Source of the DNA: Mesodorylaimus sp. YZB2_4
Taxonomy: Eukaryota; Nematoda; Enoplea; Dorylaimida; Dorylaimidae
Direction of reading: 5' to 3'
Assembly: GCA_030248295.1 (NCBI GenBank)
Contig: JASANH010000167.1
Location: 62,001 to 126,000, forward strand
DNA: 64,000 bases
Position numbers and translations under genes: made by a program. The notes beneath the pieces are model-generated. The model was not told the DNA's origin. It worked only from the letters and a program-made list of their open reading frames with translations, and did no database searches. Shown piece by piece: positions 12,001 to 22,432 of this stretch. Each line of letters starts with the position of its first letter. Positions within the stretch are counted from its first letter, which is position 1.

Positions 12001-15000
12001 TTTTGCAATGGAATCCACAGGTTTCTTAGCTTTCGCACGCTCAGCGCTTGAATCTCCAGCAAAGGCATCTTGGTACATTGTTTTCGACTGCACAGCACCA
12101 CCTGCTTTCAGAAACTGATCTTTTGGGCGTTTGGTCTCATACCGTTCACCATGAGTGGCCTTGTAAGCTTCTTTATTCACTGTTGCACTATCGAATGAGC
12201 CTTCAGCTTTTATGAATGTATCAGTAGGTTTCTTCGTATCGTATCGCTCCCCTTTTGTAGCCCTGTATGATTCCTTATTTACAGTGGTGCCGTCGAAGGA
12301 ACCTTCAATTTTCTGAATTCCATCAGCTGGTTTCTTCATGTCGTATCGTTCTCCTCTGGCCTCCTTGTAGGCTTCTCTGTTGACTGACAGGCCCTGAAAT
12401 TCGCCTTCTGGTCTTGATAAGTTATCAACTGGACGTTTAGGCACAGCACGTTCTGCAGATCCTGCCACAAAGCTCTCTTTGTACATTGTCTTTGATTCGA
12501 GATGTCCCTCATTCTTTAGCGTATCTTGTGGTCGCTTCATTTCATATCGTTCTCCATGCGAAGCTGTAAAAGCTTGCTTATGAACTGTGGTCCCATCAAA
12601 AGCTCCTTCTGGTTTCGGAATTGATCCTTCTGGTCTTTTTGCCTCAAAGCGCTCTCCTTTTGTGACAGTGTAGGTGGTTTGGTTTATAGTAACTGCGTCG
12701 AACGCTCCTTCAGACTTTGGCATCATGTCTTTCGGCCTTACTGCATCGCAGCGTTCTCCTCGCATTTCTTTGTAGGCCTCTCTGTTGACAGTGGACGCAT
12801 CAAAAGCACCTTCGTTGCGTGATAAATTATCAGTTGGCCGTTTGACAGTCACTCGTTCAGTTGCTCCAGATCCAGTAAAATTGTCCTGGTACATAGTTCT
12901 TGTTGTGATCTCGCCCTCTGATTTTGGGAAGTTATCTTGGGGACGCTTAGTCTCGTATCGCTCACCCTGAGTGACTATGTAAGCTTCTCTGTTTACAGTT
13001 GCGCTGTCGAAATGACCCTCTTGCCTCAAAGTATCTTGAGGCCGTTTCACATCATATCGTTCCCCTTTTGTTGGTTGATACATCTGTTTGTTCATAGTCA
13101 CACCATCAAATGACCCATCGACTTTCTCAATACCATCTCGTGGTCGCTTGACTTCATATCGTTCGCCTTTCGCCTCCTTGAATGCTTCTTTATTTACTGT
13201 AGTCGCGTCAAAGACCCCTTCAAATTTTTGGATGCCATCAGCTGGTTTTTTTACATCATATCGATCCCCGCGAGTCTCTTTGTATGTGTCTCTGTTGACA
13301 GTTGAAGAATTGAATTCGCCTTCAGGTTTTGACAAGTTATCAGTCGGTCGTTTTGCCACTGCTCGCTCAGCAGAGCCTCCTGCAAAGTTCTCTTGGTACA
13401 TTGTCCTGGCTTCAAGATCTCCACCCTGCTTCAAGCTATCTTGCGGACGTTTTGTTTCATATCGTTCTCCTCTAGTCTCCTTGAACGCTTCCCTGTTCAC
13501 AGTGGTCGCATCGAATATTCCTTCTGCTTTGGGGATCTGATCAGCTGGTCGTTTGGTCTCATATCGCTCGCCTTTGGTTTCTTTGAATGATACCCTATTT
13601 ACTGTGGTAGTATCAAAAGCTCCTTCCAGCTTCTGGATAGAGTCGATGGGTATTTTAGCCTTTGCTCGTTCTGCAGAAGCATTAGCACTAAAATTTTCCT
13701 GGTACAGAGTTGTCGCTTGAAGTTGTCCATTGGGTTTTGGAAACTGATCTTGTGGTCGCCTTGTCTCATACCTCTCCCCATGAGTGGCCACAAAAGTCTG
13801 TCGATTTACAGTCGTTGAATCGAATTCCTCTCCAGATGTAAGTTTCAGTTGATCTTCAGGTCTTTTTACATCATACCTTTCCCCGCGGGTTTCCTTGAAT
13901 GCTGTTCTGTTCACAGTACTCCCATCGAAATTGCCTTCTAACTCGAGATTGTCGTCAGGACGCTTTTTCTGGTGCCGGTCCCCAAGAGTGGCCACGTATG
14001 CCTCCTTGTTGACTGTAGTCGCATCAAATTCTCCTTCAGGTCTGGGAAAATTATCTTGTGGCCGCTTCATTTCATACCTTTCTCCGCAGGTTTCCCCTTT
14101 GAACGCTTCCCTGTTCACAGTAGTCGCATCAAAATCTCCTTCTGATTTAGGGATCTGATCAGCTGGCCGTTTTGCGTCATATCGCTCCCCTTTGGTTTCT
14201 TTGAATGATTCTCTATTGACTGTTGTTGAATCAAACGTGCCTTCAAGCTTTTGAATAGAGTCGACTGGCTTTTTTGCCTTTGCTCGTTCTGCAGAAATAT
14301 CCCCACTGAAATTTTCTTGGTACATGGTTGTTGTTTGAATTTCGCCATCTGATTTTGGAAACTGATCTTCCCGCCTATCCACCTCTCCCCTTTAGGGAAA
14401 CAAAGCCTCTTATTCAATGGTTGTCATTTTTCCCGCGCTAGCTTTAGTTGATCTTCAGGCTTTTTTACATCATATCTTTCGCCACGTGTCTCCTTGAATG
14501 TTGTTCTGTTCACAGTACTCCCATCAAAATTGCCCTCAAACCTAAGATTGTCTTCAGGGCGCTTCATCTGGTATCGATCCCCCTGGGTGACCACATACGC
14601 CTCCTTATTGACTGTAGTTGAATCAAATTCACCTTCAGATCTTGGGAAATTATCTTGTGGACGCTTTGTTTCATATCGTTCTCCTCTAGTCTCCTTGAAC
14701 GCTTCCTGGTTCACAGTGGTTGCATCGAAAATTCCTTCTGATCTGGGGATTTGATCAGCTGGTCGTTTTGTCTCATAGCGTTCGCCTCTGGCTTCTTTGA
14801 ATGCTTCCCTGTTGACAGTGGTCGCATCAAACACTCCTTCATGATGTTGAATAGAATCAATTGGCTTTTTTGCCTTCGCTCTTTCCACACAGGCATCACC
14901 AGTGAAATTCTCCGAATACATGGTTTTTCGTTGAAATTGTCCACCTGGTTTTGGAAACTGATCTTGCGGTCGCCTTGTCTCATACCTATCACCTTGAGTG

Positions 15001-18000
15001 GCCACAAAAGTCTCTCGACTTACAGTTGTTGCATCGAACTGCTCCCCAGATGTAAGTTTCAGTTGATCTTCAGGCCTTCTTACATCATACCTTTCACCTC
15101 GAGTCTCCTTGAATGCTGTTCTGTTCACAGTACTGCCATCAAAATTTCCCTCAAACCTGAGATTGTCTTCAGGGCGTTTCATCTGGTATCGATCTCCATG
15201 AGTTGCCACAAAAGCCTCCTTGTTGACTGTGGTCGAATCAAATTCACCTTCAGGTCTTGGAAAACTATCTTGTGGACGTTTCATATCATATCGTTCCCCG
15301 ATGGCCTCCTTGAACGTTTCCCTATTCACAGTGGTTGCATCAAAATTTCCTTCTGATCTGGGGATTTGATCAGCTGGACGTTTTGTCTCATATCGTTCAC
15401 CTCTGCTTTCTTTGAATGCTTCCCTATTGACAGTGGTCACATCAAAACTACCCTCTGGTTTTTGAATAGAATCCACAGGTTTCTTTGCCTTGGACCTTTC
15501 TATACTCATATCGCCAGTGTAAGCATCTTGATACATGGTTGTCGAATAGATCTCACCATCAGGTTTTGGGAATTGATCTTGAGGGCGTTTTGCTTCATAT
15601 CGTTCGCCATGTGTAGCAATGTACGCCTCGCTGTTAATGGTGGTTGCATCAAAAACACCATGCGCCAACTGAAGTTGATCTGCTGGCCGTTTCATGTCAT
15701 ACCGTTCTCCATGAGTGACAATATAAGGCTCTTTGTTCATAGTCGCTCCATCGAATTGTCCTCGAGATGTAAGCTTCAGTTGATCTTCAGGCCTTTTCAC
15801 ATCATATCTTTCGCCACGTGTCTCCTTGAATGTTGTTCTGTTCACAGTACTCCCATCAAAATTGCCTTCAAACCTAATATTGTCTTCAGGGCGCTTCATC
15901 TTGTATCGATCCCCTTGAGTGGCCACATAGGCCTCCTTATTGACTGTAGTCGCATCAAATTCTCCTTCAGGTCTGGGAAAATTATCTTGTGGTCGCTTCG
16001 TTTCATACCTTTCTCCACGAGTTTCCCCTTTGAACGCTTCTCTGTTCACAGTGGTTGCATCAAAATTTCCTTCTGATCTGGGGATCTGATCAGCTGGTCG
16101 TTTCATTTCATATCGCTCACCCATGGTTTCTTTGAATACTTCCTTATTTACAGTGGTCGCATCAAAAGTTCCCTCAGGATGTTTAATAGAGTCGACTGGT
16201 TTCTTTGCCTTTACTCTTTCCACAGAGATATCACCAGTGAAATTCTCCTTATACATGGTTGTGGTGTGTAGTTCTCCATCTGGTTTTGGAAACTGATCTT
16301 GTGGTCGCTTTGTTTCATACCTCTCCCCATATGTAGCCACAAAAGCTTCCCTGTTTACTGTCATTGCGTCGAATAGCTCTCCAGATGTAAGTTTGAGTTG
16401 ATCTTCTGGTCTTCTTGCATCATACCTTTCACCACGAGTTTCCTTGAATGCTGTTCTATTCTCAGTGCTTCCATCAATATTTCCTTGGAACCTCAGATTA
16501 TCTTCAGGGCGTTTCATTTTGTATCGATCCCCTTGGGTGGCCACATACGCCTCCTTGCTGACTGTAGTCGCATCAAATTCTCCTTCAGGTCTGGGAAAAT
16601 TATCTTGTGGTCGTTTTATTTCGTACCTCTCTCCATGAGTTTCTCCTTTGAACGCTTCCCTGTTCACAGTGGTTGAATCAAATTTTCCTTCTGATTTTGG
16701 GATCTGATCAGCTGGTCGTTTAGTCTCGAATCTTTCACCATGTGTAGCAATGTACATCTCGCTGCTGACAGTCGTGGGATCAAACCGGCCAAGCTCCAAC
16801 TGAATTTGATCTGCTGGCCGTTTCATGTCATACCGCTCTCCATGGGTGACAATATAAGCCTCCCTGTTAACAGTCGTTGCATCAAACTGACCATCTGTCC
16901 CAAGCTTCAATTGATTGGATGGTTTTTTCATATCATAGCGGTCTCCTTGAGTGGCAATATAGGCTTCTTGGTTTACAGTTTTCGATTCAAAAGCACCTTC
17001 TGGTATTTGAATTCCATCTTGTGGACGCTTGACGTCAAATCTTTCGCCCCTAGTTTCTTTAAATGTTTCTTTACTGACAGTTCTAGCGTCGAAGTCGCCT
17101 TCAGGTCGTTGGATACTATCTGATGGTTTATTGGGCTTTGATCGTTCTGCAAGTAATTCTCCAGTAAATGTATCTTGATACATGCTCTTTGATTGAGTGA
17201 CACCTTCTAGCCTGGGGAACTGATCTTCTGGTCGTTTCACTTCATAGCGGTCACCTTTGGCTGCTTTAAAAGCTTCTCTTGAAATAGTTGTACTATCGAA
17301 ATCTCCTTCAAACTTCAGGCTGTCTTCTGGACGCTTCACCTGGTACCGTTCTCCATGCGTGTGGATAAAGTCATTTCTGTTCATCGTCCTTGCGTCAAAT
17401 TCGCCTTCCAGCTTTGGAAACTGATCTTGTGGTTTCTTTAAATCATAACGTTCACCTTTCATTTCCCTATACGTTTCTCTGTTCACTGTAGATGCAGCGA
17501 GCCCCCCTTCAGGTTTAGGGAACTGATCTGCAGGTCGTTTTAAGTCATAACGTTCCCCATGCGTGGCGATATATGACTCCATATTTACAGTCTTTCCTTC
17601 GAATCCACCCTCAGCTAGTGGAAATTGATCTGATGGGCGTTTTGTCTCATATCTATCGCCTCGCGATTCTTTGAAAGCGTCTTTGGAGACAGTGGTGGCA
17701 TCGAAGGCGCCTTCAAGCTTCAGAGTGTCTTCTGGTCGTCTCATTAGATATCTGTCGCCATGAGTTGCTACAAAAACTTCCTTATTGACAGTTGTGGAAT
17801 CGAACTGGCCTTCAGGCTTGGGGAATTGGTCCACTGGTCTCTTCAGATCATAGCGCTCTCCACGCGTCGCCACATAGGCATCTCTGTTGACTGTTTGGCC
17901 TTCAAAATCTCCCTCATTTTTTAAATTATCAGCTGGTCGTTTGACATCGTAGCGGTCTCCTGTTGTGGCGATAAAGGACTGGTTGTGAACTGTCGTTGCA

Positions 18001-21000
18001 TCAAAGACACCCTCAGGCCTTTGAATATTGTCCATGGGCTTCCTTGCTTTTGCTCTCTCGCCAACTAATTCGCCTGTGAAATTTTCTTGATACATTGTTC
18101 GTGAATTTACTTCTGCATCTGGTCTCGGGAATGAATCTACTGGTTTCTTCATTTCATATCGATCACCTTTAGTTTCCTTGAATGCTTCCTTACTTACAGT
18201 GGTGTCTTCAAAACAACCTTCTAATTTTAAACTGTCCTCCGGTCGCTTCATTTGATATCTTTCCCCTTGAGTGGCGATGAACGCTTCTTGGTTGACTGTT
18301 TTTCCATCAAAATCTCCTTCTGGCTTTGGAAAAGAATCAGCAGGGCGTTTCGTTTCATATCGCTCTCCACGGGTGGCCGTGAAGGCTTGTTTTGAAATAG
18401 CGGTACCATCAAAGTCACCTTCTTGCTTTAGGCTAGCTTCGGGACGCTTCAGTGGATACCTGTCTCCCTGTGTGGCCACATAGGCTTCTCTGTTTACTGT
18501 CGTGGCATCGAACCCGCCTTCAGGTTTTGGGAATTGATCCTGCGGGCGTTTAAGATCAAACCTTACTCCTTTGGTTTCTTTGAAGGCCTCCCGGCTCACT
18601 GTAGATGCTTCAAAACCACCATCAGGTTTGGGGAACTGATCAGCTGGTTTCTTCAGGTCATATCTTTCACCTTGTGTGGCAATATAAGCTTCTTTGCTCA
18701 CTGTCGTGGCATCAAGAGCGCCTTCTGGTTTCGGAAACTGATCCTGCGGCCTCTTTAGGTCATATTTGTCTCCATGAGTGGCTGTATATGCCTCTTGGTT
18801 GACTGTCCTTCCATCAAATCCACCTTCGGGTCGTGGAAATTGATCTGCTGGGCGTTTTAGATCGTAGCGTTCGCCTTGTGCAGCCACAAAAGCTTTTCTA
18901 TTTGTTGTTGTCGCATCAAAGGTGCCTTCGGATTTTGGGAACTGATCTTCTGGTCGTTTCATGTCGTACCGTTCGCCTTTAGTCTGCTTAAAAGCGTCTT
19001 TGCTGATTGTGAGTGCTTGAAAGTCTCCTTCAAGTTTCAAGCTGTCTTCAGGACGCTTGAGGGGATACCTATCTCCCTGTCTGGCCACATAGGCTTCCAT
19101 GTTGACCGTGATGGCATCGAATTCACCATCTGGCCTTGGAAATTGGTCAGCTGGTCGCTTTATGTCGTACCTTTCTCCATGAGCGGCTATGTACGCTTCC
19201 ATATTGACAGTCTTGCCATCGAAGTCGCCTTCCGGCCTTGGGAAGGTATCCTGGGGTATTTTCACGTCATAGCGGTCACCTTTCGTCACAGTGAAGGTTT
19301 GATTGTGGACAGTTGTTGCATCGAAGGAGCCTTCTGGCACAGGGAAAGAATCTTGTGGTTTCTTCAGTTCATATCGGTCTCCCTTGGTGACGACGTAAGT
19401 CTGATTATGAATTGTGCTCGCGTCGAACTGGCCTTCAAGCCTCAAATGGTCTTCTGGTCGCCTGACATCGTATCTGTCTCCTTTGGTCTCCTTGTATGCT
19501 TCGCGATGGACTGTGGATGCATCGAATGCACCTTCCGCTTTTTGAATGCCGTCTATAGGCCGCTTGACGTCGACTCGGTCGCCCCTGACATGTTCACCTG
19601 TGTAATTCGCTTGGTACATGGTGGTAGTGTCCAGATGACCATCCAATCTTGGAAATGTATCTTGGGGTTTCTTGAGCTCGTATCGCTCACCTTTGATTTC
19701 TTTGAATGTTTCTCGATTTACAGTTGACCCTTGAAAGGCTCCTTCAAGTTTGGGGAATCCATCTTCAGGACGCTTCATTTCGTAACGATCTCCTTTGGTC
19801 TGCTTGTAAGTTTCTTTTGAAACTGTTGTTCCTTCGAAGGCACCTTGCAGTTTTTCGTAAGTATCTTCAGGCTTTTTGGCCGACACGCGCTCACCACGAG
19901 CACCAGTAAATGTATCTTTGGCAACAGTACTGGCTTGGAATGCTCCTTCGATTTTGGGAAACTGATCTTTCGGTTTTTTCGCATCGTAACGGTCGCCTCT
20001 CGTCGCTTGATATTTTTCTTTGTGTTCAGTATCTGATCGCATTTTTCCACCACTCACCAGCCGAATCTGTTGGTTTGGTCTTTTCGGCACTTCGCGTTCA
20101 GCTTGCTTGGGCGAATATTCTTCTTTGTAAGCACTTGCTAACAAGTGCATGTGTCCTTCGGTTTCCAATTTGAGTTGGCTCTCTAACGGTGGTCGAATTG
20201 GCTCGGAGCGGGAGGCGTTCTCGTGTTTAATATAGTCAGTCTGCAAAGAAAAATGTCAGATATTTTTGAATTGGCGTGAAAGAAGAAGGTGTCAGTTCTG
20301 ATAACTTTTAACGTGAGTGGTGAGAAGATACACATTTGTGAGCTGTGTTTAATATGTTCAGTTTCGGAACCGTTTTGGTAATTTAGTATGATATTTTGCT
20401 TATTCCTTGACTTTATCTTTTCCTTGTAACATCATCAACTGTTTCGTATCCCAAAGTTGCGCCTTGGTATTACGATAAAAAAGCATGAATACATGAATGA
20501 AGTGTGTGCAAAAATAGATGCATGTTTTTCAAGTAAAACTAGTAAGTCCATTGATGTTTACAAAAAAACAATATCCTGCAATCTAAAAAAATCCTGTGCA
20601 TTTAACCCGCCACATTAGGACAAGATTATTTTTTTCGCATTGGAATATCTTTTTAAAGAACTTTTGCAATGGCTTTTGGATTATTTTCAATTTTCCTATG
20701 AAAGATCCTTTGGATTATATTGATAAAAGTAATAAAAAGTGGTAAAATTCCAGAAAGCCTTATAATTAACATACATATTGCTATTATGATCTCCCATGCC
20801 AAACATCAGATAACTGATAGGTACTGTCTCTTATCCTCCAGGCTGTAAGCTTATCAAGACCATGGGCAATATGACACACTTTGCCCCCTCATCAGCCACT
20901 CGCCTACTGATCCTGGCTCCAGGCTCCATGTTGTAACATACGACAGATAGTTATTCTAAGGTTCATGGGGCGGCGGGTGCAGGCTGATCTTACAAGCGAG

Positions 21001-22432
21001 AGGTCCAAGATCTTCTACAGTATAGCTAAAGTCTGGTATAAGGGATTATCCTGCGGAGTATCGATTGCTGAGACCCTGATTCCTGCAGCAGCTCTCTGGG
21101 GTGCCTGCAACTGCTCTGTGCAGTGATACACTTTCCTGGCTGCTGGTCGAATGCACCCAGTCCTAAGATGCCTACGCTGGTGAACAGTGCCACTGTCCAT
21201 TGCACAGTAAAGACCCCAGACAAAACCAAAAGATCCTTTAAGAGCACAGCAATGCACGACGATGTCTCAACAGTCCAGGAGACCCGCAGTCCCGCAGACT
21301 CGACGTCTTACCCGCAGACAAACCATGCACCTGGCCTGGAGTCAACTCCTGGACTCTTCCAGTGTGAACCAAAGAGAGATGGCTGCAGAAGGTCCCTTGA
21401 AAGTATGCTAATCGAAGTCCCTGACCCAGTTCCTCCCCACTGAGCCAGCTGCCCGAGCCACAACCTAAGAATTCTAGGCGCCATCAAGCGGCAAAAGTCA
21501 CAACACCGAACTATTGCCCCTCACTTATGAACCCATGCCGGGCTGCTGGTCTACAATACAGTCTTACTGTTAATTGGGTGTCTTCTATCTACTGTGAAAA
21601 ATTGAACATGTGATATCTGCTTTTCCTGGGCCACAATGCTCTGAGGTAACAAGTTTGCAGTTCTAGCAAACCAGAGTACTTCCCTAAGTGGACTGTTAAA
21701 GACCAAGTACACTCTAGAATCGACGTCGGAATATTGAACAAGAATATGATGATTAGATTCACCACCCACGCGCGCCAAAATTCTAGACCCCCAGTACGTA
21801 TTCAAAAACAGTCGGAATTCTTGATTGCAAAGGGGGACTATTAGGAAATGAAATTTTCGACTTCCTTAAATAATTGAGATGGCGGTCCAAAATTATTACT
21901 ACCCCATCAAGTGCTGAATCTGAATATCATGCTCTTTTTTTACTATTCTGACATCGATTACATTGTATGATTGGTCTTCACTCAGAGCGCATTAAAATCT
22001 GCAGCATAAGTATGTGCACCACTATGCCACATGCACAAAGCTGTGTGCTATGCAGTTCAAAAGTGCGAAACATTAACGTTTCAGAAATTACCCCTTCTGC
22101 AAATTACTAGCTCATACACACATCCACGCCCACACTAGGCCTACCTCTCTTTGCCCAAAGTCACTCACCTTTTGCACACTATCCGTCTCGATCGTTCCAC
22201 TGTCCAACCGTAATGTTTCTTCTCTTTTTACTACACTTTGTTGACTCGATTTGATTTCTTCAATTTGAAATTGCCTGTAGGTTTCTTGCGTTACTGTTTT
22301 GCCATCGAAATAACAAGCTCCACTGGCCCCGTTCGCTCCATCTCCTCCCACGGATGCATTTGTCGGATCCAACTGACTTTTCGGGTAGACTGGTGTTGGC
22401 CTCACGACGGAAGCAGATTTGGTCGAGAATTC
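6090..22432 (-). CDS. Giant SAXO/Mn-module-like protein (stabilizer of axonemal microtubules type), frame broken once
   Basis: Visible coding exons run 22432-22169, 20240-14424 and 14382-10828 (separated by a short frame lesion), and 6698-6090. All real junctions are GT-AG in phase 0. Together they encode about 3,400 residues. By reading I count about 95 units of 33-36 residues with the pattern GERYDxKRPxDxxPxxEG, then FDATTVNREAF. This matches the Mn module of SAXO (FAM154) and MAP6/STOP proteins, which bind and stabilise microtubules. The usual SAXO has around a dozen modules, so this is a large expansion. Some units carry a TMYQENFTG variant that marks the end of higher-order repeats. The C-terminal ~80 residues are non-repetitive. 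No ATG precedes the first visible exon, so at least one upstream exon is missing. A plus-strand gene lies within the last intron (6699-10827). Microtubule function is inference from family. Confidence 0.82.
6893..7340. repeat. TA-rich microsatellite tract in the last intron of the SAXO-like gene
   Basis: The stretch is dominated by TATATA and TGTATGTA-type repeats, including several repeats of TATATATAGTGTATGTA around 7000-7080. It is non-coding and lies between the final SAXO-like exon and the nested plus-strand gene. Confidence 0.75.
7957..7965 (+). promoter_or_regulatory. TATA box of the nested secreted-protein gene
   Basis: TATAAAAAA lies about 90 bases upstream of the ATG at 8048. An initiation site near 7987 is plausible. 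Its position supports an independent promoter inside the host gene's intron. Confidence 0.6.
8048..10499 (+). CDS. Secreted alpha-helical protein, nested in the SAXO-like intron; family not firmly recognised
   Basis: Three exons: 8048-8156, 8432-10125 and 10185-10499. Phases (1, then 0) match, giving 705 residues. Residues 1 to about 23 form a signal peptide ending VRA before AP. The mature protein is almost entirely predicted helix, with heptad-rich stretches around residues 215-260 and in the last 100 residues. Two glycine-rich linkers (about 297-314 and 447-468) divide it into three helical blocks. A PTGW motif near residue 266 follows the first coiled coil. I recall uncharacterised helical proteins of invertebrates and fish with a similar GW motif after a coiled coil. 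Their layout recalls alpha-helical pore-forming proteins, but that link is weak and no function is claimed. It has its own TATA box and AATAAA and lies opposite to its host gene. Confidence 0.85.
8203..8292. mobile_element. Short MITE in intron 1 of the nested gene
   Basis: About 90 bp bounded by an inverted repeat: CTGCCTGAAACTATATTTT on the left and its near-exact reverse complement on the right. The same termini bound a 174-bp copy at 26881-27054. Confidence 0.6.
10616..10621 (+). terminator. Polyadenylation signal AATAAA of the nested gene
   Basis: AATAAA about 115 bases after the stop codon at 10499. It falls just before the host gene's exon donor on the opposite strand (10828). Confidence 0.65.
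14383..14423 (-). other. Frame-breaking lesion between the two halves of the SAXO-like array
   Basis: The upstream frame runs through a normal unit (KKPEDQLKL), then reaches a TGA at 14424. The array resumes in another frame near 14370 (EDQFPKSDG). The intervening bases still resemble the expected repeat, including the traces ACAACCATTGAA and GAGGCTTTG, but with several single-base insertions or deletions. There is no usable GT-AG pair. Sister units elsewhere in the array are intact, so this is either a local consensus error in near-identical repeats or a real disabling mutation. Confidence 0.8.
14440..16800 (-). repeat. Higher-order repeats (about 610 bp, six units) inside the SAXO-like array
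   Basis: In this part of the big exon the units recur in a fixed order of types: KAKKPxDSIQ, KRPADQIPRSEG, KRPQDNFPRPEG, MKRPEDNLRFEG, RPEDQLKLTSG, then RPQDQFPKP ending in MYQENFTG. The six-unit block is about 204 residues. I see about four blocks here, one with two extra units, and a further one or two on the other side of the frame lesion near 14.4 kb. Similarity between blocks is visibly higher than between neighbouring units, which points to recent block-wise duplication. Confidence 0.75.
20241..22168 (-). other. Intron of the SAXO-like gene
   Basis: On the minus strand the donor is GCAAAAG before GTGAGT and the acceptor is CTTTGCAG before ACTGAC. Both sides are phase 0. It contains one TA-flanked MITE (21710-21965). 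Other open frames here have no support. Confidence 0.8.
21710..21965. mobile_element. TA-flanked MITE, copy 1
   Basis: 256 bp with long imperfect terminal inverted repeats, starting CACTCTAGAATCGACG and ending GACATCGATTACATTG. Each end is flanked by TA, as expected of Tc1/mariner-type targets. The internal ends read AATATTGA..AAGAATATGAT and its reverse complement. Related copies lie at 53373-53694 and 58904-59121. There is no coding capacity. Confidence 0.7.

Noticed and set aside
10883-20173. Many plus-strand open frames of 60-283 codons across the SAXO-like exons
   Set aside because: They are antisense shadows of the repeat array; their sequences repeat with the same period and have no features of their own.
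14424-20240. Regularly spaced repeats suggesting a CRISPR-like or satellite array
   Set aside because: The period is about 100 bp, the sequence is coding throughout, and variation is mainly in third positions and between module types. There are no unique spacers.
21123-21443. 106-codon plus-strand frame inside the SAXO-like intron
   Set aside because: The composition is unremarkable, with no domain and no supporting promoter or splice signals; probably chance.
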